Assembly (NCBI GenBank): GCA_900541315.1
Contig: UQJF01000060.1
Span: 1 to 17,394, forward strand
Source: an uncultured Clostridium sp.
GTDB taxonomy: Bacteria; Bacillota; Clostridia; Lachnospirales; Lachnospiraceae
Reading direction: 5' to 3'
Length of the DNA: 17,394 nucleotides
The position numbers and the translations under genes were made by a program. The notes under the pieces were generated by a model. It was not told where the DNA came from. It did no database searches and saw nothing but the letters and a program-made list of their open reading frames with translations. Shown piece by piece: positions 14,664 through 17,394 of the stretch; position 1 is the first letter of the stretch, and each line of letters begins with the position of its first letter.

Positions 14664-14775
14664 GATGTTTTTGTTAATTTATATATTTATCTGCTTGTTA
14701 TTTTTCTATTTTTGTTGCATTTTTATCATTTTGCCAGCTTTTCATCGAAATCAATCGGCTTTTTACAATGACTGC

Positions 14776-16023
14776 CTACTTTGTGCAGGGCAGTGTGGAG
14801 CCGCCGTAGGGCATTACAATGACACTTGCGTTCTCGCCGTAGCGGGAGAGCGCGGAATCAAGCTCTGCCTGCAGATCCTGACAGGGCTTCAGGTGGATGC
14901 TGCGTACAAAATCAGCGTCCATGTCGCTGTAGAGATAGATATCTGCCTTTTCCAGAACCATGGCGATGGCAGCGGCCTTGTGGCCTCCCAGCTGGAATTC
15001 GCGGGAGATATGCTCAATCATATCGTGGGCCTTTTCGTGACCGGTCATCCATTTTTCAAAAACTTCTGCGCCCAGTCCCTCTTTCGAAGAGGCAGCCCAG
15101 AGAATACAGCCACCGTCCTTTACCGCATGCTTTGCGTTGTCCAGAGCCTTCTGAGCCTGGTAAAGATTGATATCCTTGGGATATCCGCCTGCAGAAACGA
15201 TTACGATGTCTGCCCGGTGGGGAATCTGGATTTTGTAAAGCTGATCCAGAAAGCGGCAGCCCTCTCTGTGGGCCTTAATAAAATGTCCGGCCACACAGCG
15301 GCGAATGCGTTTTTTCTCATCCAGAATTACATTTACAATAAAGGTAATAGGAACAAAACGTTCACATACCTCGTCAATATCTTCGCGGATGGGATTGCCC
15401 TCGATAGCGCCTGCCTTTGCCTCGGCCTGCACCATGCGGGAGTGATTGCACTGGATGGCGTTCCGGGTGGATACGCCCGGCATAATGGCCTTGGAGCCTC
15501 CGCTGTATCCCGCAAAATAATGAAACTCAATGTTGCCGAGACAGATACGGACGTCTGCCTCTGCCACATCCCGATAGATATCAACAGGGGTTCCCCGTCT
15601 GGTAGTCCCCATATGTACAAAATCATCCTTGGAGTCTACACATTTTACCCGGTTAAAGACCTCTTCACCTACCAGATGAATCATTTCCTCTCTGGTATGG
15701 GCGCGATGGCTTCCGAGAGCGAAAACGATGGTAATATCGCTGTCAGAGATTCCTCCGCGGTTCAACTCCTTAAGAACAGGCGGAAGAACCAGGTAAGAGG
15801 GAAGGGGCCTTGTAATATCGCTGGTGACGATGGCTACCTTCTGACCCGGAGACACCAGATCCTTTAACCGCTCGGTGCCAATGGGATGTTCCAGTGCCCT
15901 GATTACTTCCTCTGTGCCCACAAGGTCCGTCTGGACCTCGTTGGGCAGAAGCGTCTGAAAAAAATGTCTGTCCGGGATAGAAAGCTCAAGATTTTCTTTT
16001 CCATAGGGAAGTTGTACTATCAT
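14776..16023 (-). CDS. LarA-family nickel-dependent hydroxyacid racemase/epimerase
   Basis: A 415-residue protein of the lactate racemase (LarA, DUF2088) family, whose members use the nickel-pincer nucleotide cofactor to invert the carbon bearing the hydroxyl of a 2-hydroxyacid. Family residues are visible: SDITRP (D69, R72), GSHRAHT (H106), EFHYFAGYSGGSKAIMPG (H168 and cofactor-tethering lysine K178), CNHSRM (H194), and GGYPKDINLYQ (K283, Q289). These correspond to H108, H174, K184, H200 and K298 of Lactobacillus LarA by eye. LarA homologues act on lactate, malate, aromatic hydroxyacids or gluconate. Pairing with a transaldolase argues for a sugar-acid or related substrate rather than lactate, but this is inference. 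Cofactor genes larB, larC and larE are not in the window. The start overlaps the transaldolase stop (ATGA), indicating coupling. Confidence 0.85.
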   Translation of the reverse strand: MIVQLPYGKENLELSIPDRHFFQTLLPNEVQTDLVGTEEVIRALEHPIGTERLKDLVSPGQKVAIVTSDITRPLPSYLVLPPVLKELNRGGISDSDITIVFALGSHRAHTREEMIHLVGEEVFNRVKCVDSKDDFVHMGTTRRGTPVDIYRDVAEADVRICLGNIEFHYFAGYSGGSKAIMPGVSTRNAIQCNHSRMVQAEAKAGAIEGNPIREDIDEVCERFVPITFIVNVILDEKKRIRRCVAGHFIKAHREGCRFLDQLYKIQIPHRADIVIVSAGGYPKDINLYQAQKALDNAKHAVKDGGCILWAASSKEGLGAEVFEKWMTGHEKAHDMIEHISREFQLGGHKAAAIAMVLEKADIYLYSDMDADFVRSIHLKPCQDLQAELDSALSRYGENASVIVMPYGGSTLPCTK

Positions 16024-17162
16024 TTAAAATCCTCCTCAATTTCCTGATATGCTGCGACAAACTGTGTGAAGAATGCTACAAACGGGGGATACTCGTAGAG
16101 ATTCTCCCAGGTGAGAAGTCCCTCGTCCGGTGTACAGATTGCTTTGTTGAATACATCGCTGGTCTTCAGAACCTCCAGGTATTTCTCTTCTATCGGCTGA
16201 TCCATGAGAGAATCGAATGGAGTCGGCTCTGCGTCAAACTGATTGATCTTTCCGGTAACCGTAGTAATCAGAACAGGAGCGCCGCCAACCGGTGCAAAGG
16301 AATTCTGAATGTGCCACGGTCCGCGGACTGCGGCAGTCATAATGGAAAGGTTCTTGTAACCTTTTTCAGCCAGAAGCCGGTAGGACTTTCTAATCACAGC
16401 TTCGGCACCGTGTTTCGCAATATCCTTGGCATTCTCAACACCCTTTGCTTCCAGTTCCTTTGCAATCTGATCATCCAGCTGGTCGCCCATCAGAACCAGG
16501 TATCCGTTTTTCTTACCCTTGCTGAGAATTTCAGCAAATCTCAGGTGCTGGGTTACAGTAAAGTTCAGGGTCATACATAATTTGTAATTCTTTTCCAGAA
16601 GAATGCGGGCAGCTTCCAGAGCTGCTTCCACAGCCGGGAGCTTGAATACTACGTTGGGCTCCTCTACACCGAGTTCCTTTTTCATGGCGTCATACCAGAA
16701 CTCCACCTGCTTAATCATAGCGTCTGTATCCTTGATATCGCGCGAATCTACCTGCATGCACACAAAGCCGTACTGCTTGTTGGTTGCCTTGAAAATGGGA
16801 TACAGGGCTCTTGCGCTGATGGCGCAGCTTCTTCGTTGCGCTGGAAGCGATGGCTTCAATTTCCTTTTCGCCCTCTACAGCAGCTTCGGCAGCGCCAAAA
16901 TCCTTTGCGAACGCAAGAAGATCGTTGGAAGCAGCTGTAATATCCTCTGCTTTTACCAGGTCAACCAGAACCCATTCAGCCAGCCAGGAGCGAAGATCTA
17001 CGGCTACGTCTACGGCTGTTTTCAGATAAAAATCTTTTCCCTCCGGATTGTCTGCCATCAGGGCCTTGAGCTCGGTTTTAAGAGTCTCTAACTGTTTGGA
17101 AAATCAGCAGCTGACTCCGGAAACAGAATCGGATTGCGTTTTTCAATTAAAAACTGGTTCAT
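16020..17162 (-). pseudogene. Transaldolase-family protein, frameshifted
   Basis: Three consecutive reading frames together give one transaldolase-like protein of about 380 residues. The start ATG at 17162 (MNQFLIEKRNPILFPESAADF) has a perfect AAGGAGG 7 nt upstream and a near-consensus promoter. Frame 1 breaks at four A residues at 17100-17103 (plus strand), where one more A restores the reading DFSKQLETLKTELKALMADN. The second break is near 16825-16833, just after ATKK, where one extra base (or two missing) separates it from the frame reading CAISARALYPIFKATNKQ. The C-terminal frame then runs intact to 16020, with CMQVDSRD, the likely Schiff-base lysine in NVVFKLPAV (codon at 16641-16643), CMTLNFTVTQH and MGDQLDDQIAKEL. 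The breaks may be real decay or assembly error, since the contig end carries adapter. If intact, it would transfer dihydroxyacetone units between sugar phosphates. Confidence 0.75.
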
Positions 17163-17190
17163 ATCGAATCCTCCTTTTGTGTAATTCGAT
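17163..17190 (-). promoter_or_regulatory. Hairpin presenting or hiding the transaldolase ribosome binding site
   Basis: Minus strand: ATCGAAT (17190-17184), a 14-nt loop containing AAGGAGG, then ATTCGAT (17169-17163) directly before the ATG. The perfect 7-bp stem puts the Shine-Dalgarno sequence in the loop and the bases next to the start codon in the stem, so folding could modulate initiation. Confidence 0.5.
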
Positions 17191-17240
17191 GATTTAGCAC
17201 TATTCGCACAAATTTGGTTTCTTTTTCAACTGTTACTTGA

Positions 17241-17269
17241 ATTTTATGCTTCAAAATTCTGTATGTCAA
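17241..17269 (-). promoter_or_regulatory. Promoter of the transaldolase-larA unit
   Basis: Minus strand: TTGACA (17264-17269), 17-nt spacer, TAAAAT (17241-17246): a perfect -35 and a one-mismatch -10 at ideal spacing. Predicted start near 17234, giving a leader of about 70 nt. Beyond it (17270-17349) there is only A/T-rich sequence without a recognisable gene. Confidence 0.85.
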
Positions 17270-17349
17270 TAGAGAATATACAAAAAAGATGGTTTTTAAA
17301 AAGCCAGAAACGCAGTAAATAATAAGGTTTGATGAATATTGTACATAAT

Positions 17350-17394
17350 CTGTCTCTTATACACATCTCCGAGCCCACGAGACGGAGCTACATC
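17350..17394 (-). other. Nextera i7 sequencing adapter (artefact)
   Basis: Starts with the 19-base Tn5 mosaic end (17350-17368), continues as the Nextera i7 adapter to 17383, then index GGAGCTAC (17384-17391) and ATC of the P7 side. It is the reverse complement of positions 5-49. It must be trimmed; genome sequence ends at 17349. Confidence 0.97.

Noticed and set aside
14665..15867. Long plus-strand open frame of 400 codons
   Set aside because: It lies antisense to larA over nearly its whole length, starts without a ribosome binding site in the lacI promoter region, and its protein is Cys-rich and family-less, whereas the minus-strand frame shows clear LarA motifs.
1..17394. Terminal inverted repeats of a transposon (Tn5 mosaic ends)
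   Set aside because: The mosaic ends are joined to Nextera adapter and i7 index sequence, so they come from library preparation.

Overview
The window looks like a contig from a Gram-positive, low-to-mid GC member of the Clostridia, most likely a gut Lachnospiraceae. The basis is strong AAGGAGG-type ribosome binding sites, a two-gene SufC/SufB-type Fe-S module, two tRNA-Leu genes without encoded CCA, a lipoprotein-dependent CUT1 sugar transporter without its own ATPase, and protein sequences that resemble this family. Species cannot be fixed. Both ends (1-49 and 17350-17394) are Illumina Nextera i7 adapter in opposite orientations. They are library artefact, and the contig should be trimmed.

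Left part (50-4056): a truncated minus-strand reading frame (51-242, possibly the start of an S8 subtilisin-like peptidase); a translationally coupled sufC-sufB pair (278-1947); a terminator; a two-gene tRNA-Leu operon (anticodons CAG and AAG) with its own promoter; and, divergently, a MATE efflux gene (2555-3910). The MATE gene has a very good promoter, a palindrome/terminator-like hairpin right after the predicted transcription start, and related repeat sequences on both sides.

Middle (4057-14596, all minus strand): a sugar-utilisation locus. Transcription order is lacI-type repressor, GH36 alpha-galactosidase, two CUT1 permeases, sugar-binding lipoprotein, GH4 alpha-galactosidase (MelA type), a hairpin terminator, then one long gene fusing a four-carbon acid sugar kinase (DUF1537/OtnK family) to a PdxA-family dehydrogenase. 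Two copies of a palindromic operator (GAACGCGCGTTTAT), one in front of lacI and one in front of the GH36 gene, indicate an autoregulated LacI-family circuit. The likely substrates are alpha-galactosides such as melibiose or raffinose-type sugars. The fused kinase/dehydrogenase would feed a tetronate (erythronate/threonate) into central metabolism.

Right part (14776-17349): a transaldolase-family gene carrying apparent frameshifts and a LarA-type nickel-dependent hydroxyacid racemase/epimerase, overlapping by 4 nt and served by a near-consensus promoter. This segment looks richer in G+C than the rest, so it is either transferred DNA or, given the adapter-contaminated end, possibly a misjoin. 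No CRISPR array, insertion sequence, phage gene or plasmid origin was seen. The unusual items are the DUF1537-PdxA fusion with an altered substrate-pocket motif, the LarA-transaldolase pair, the pairing of two unrelated alpha-galactosidase mechanisms in one locus, and the repeats and leader around the MATE gene.
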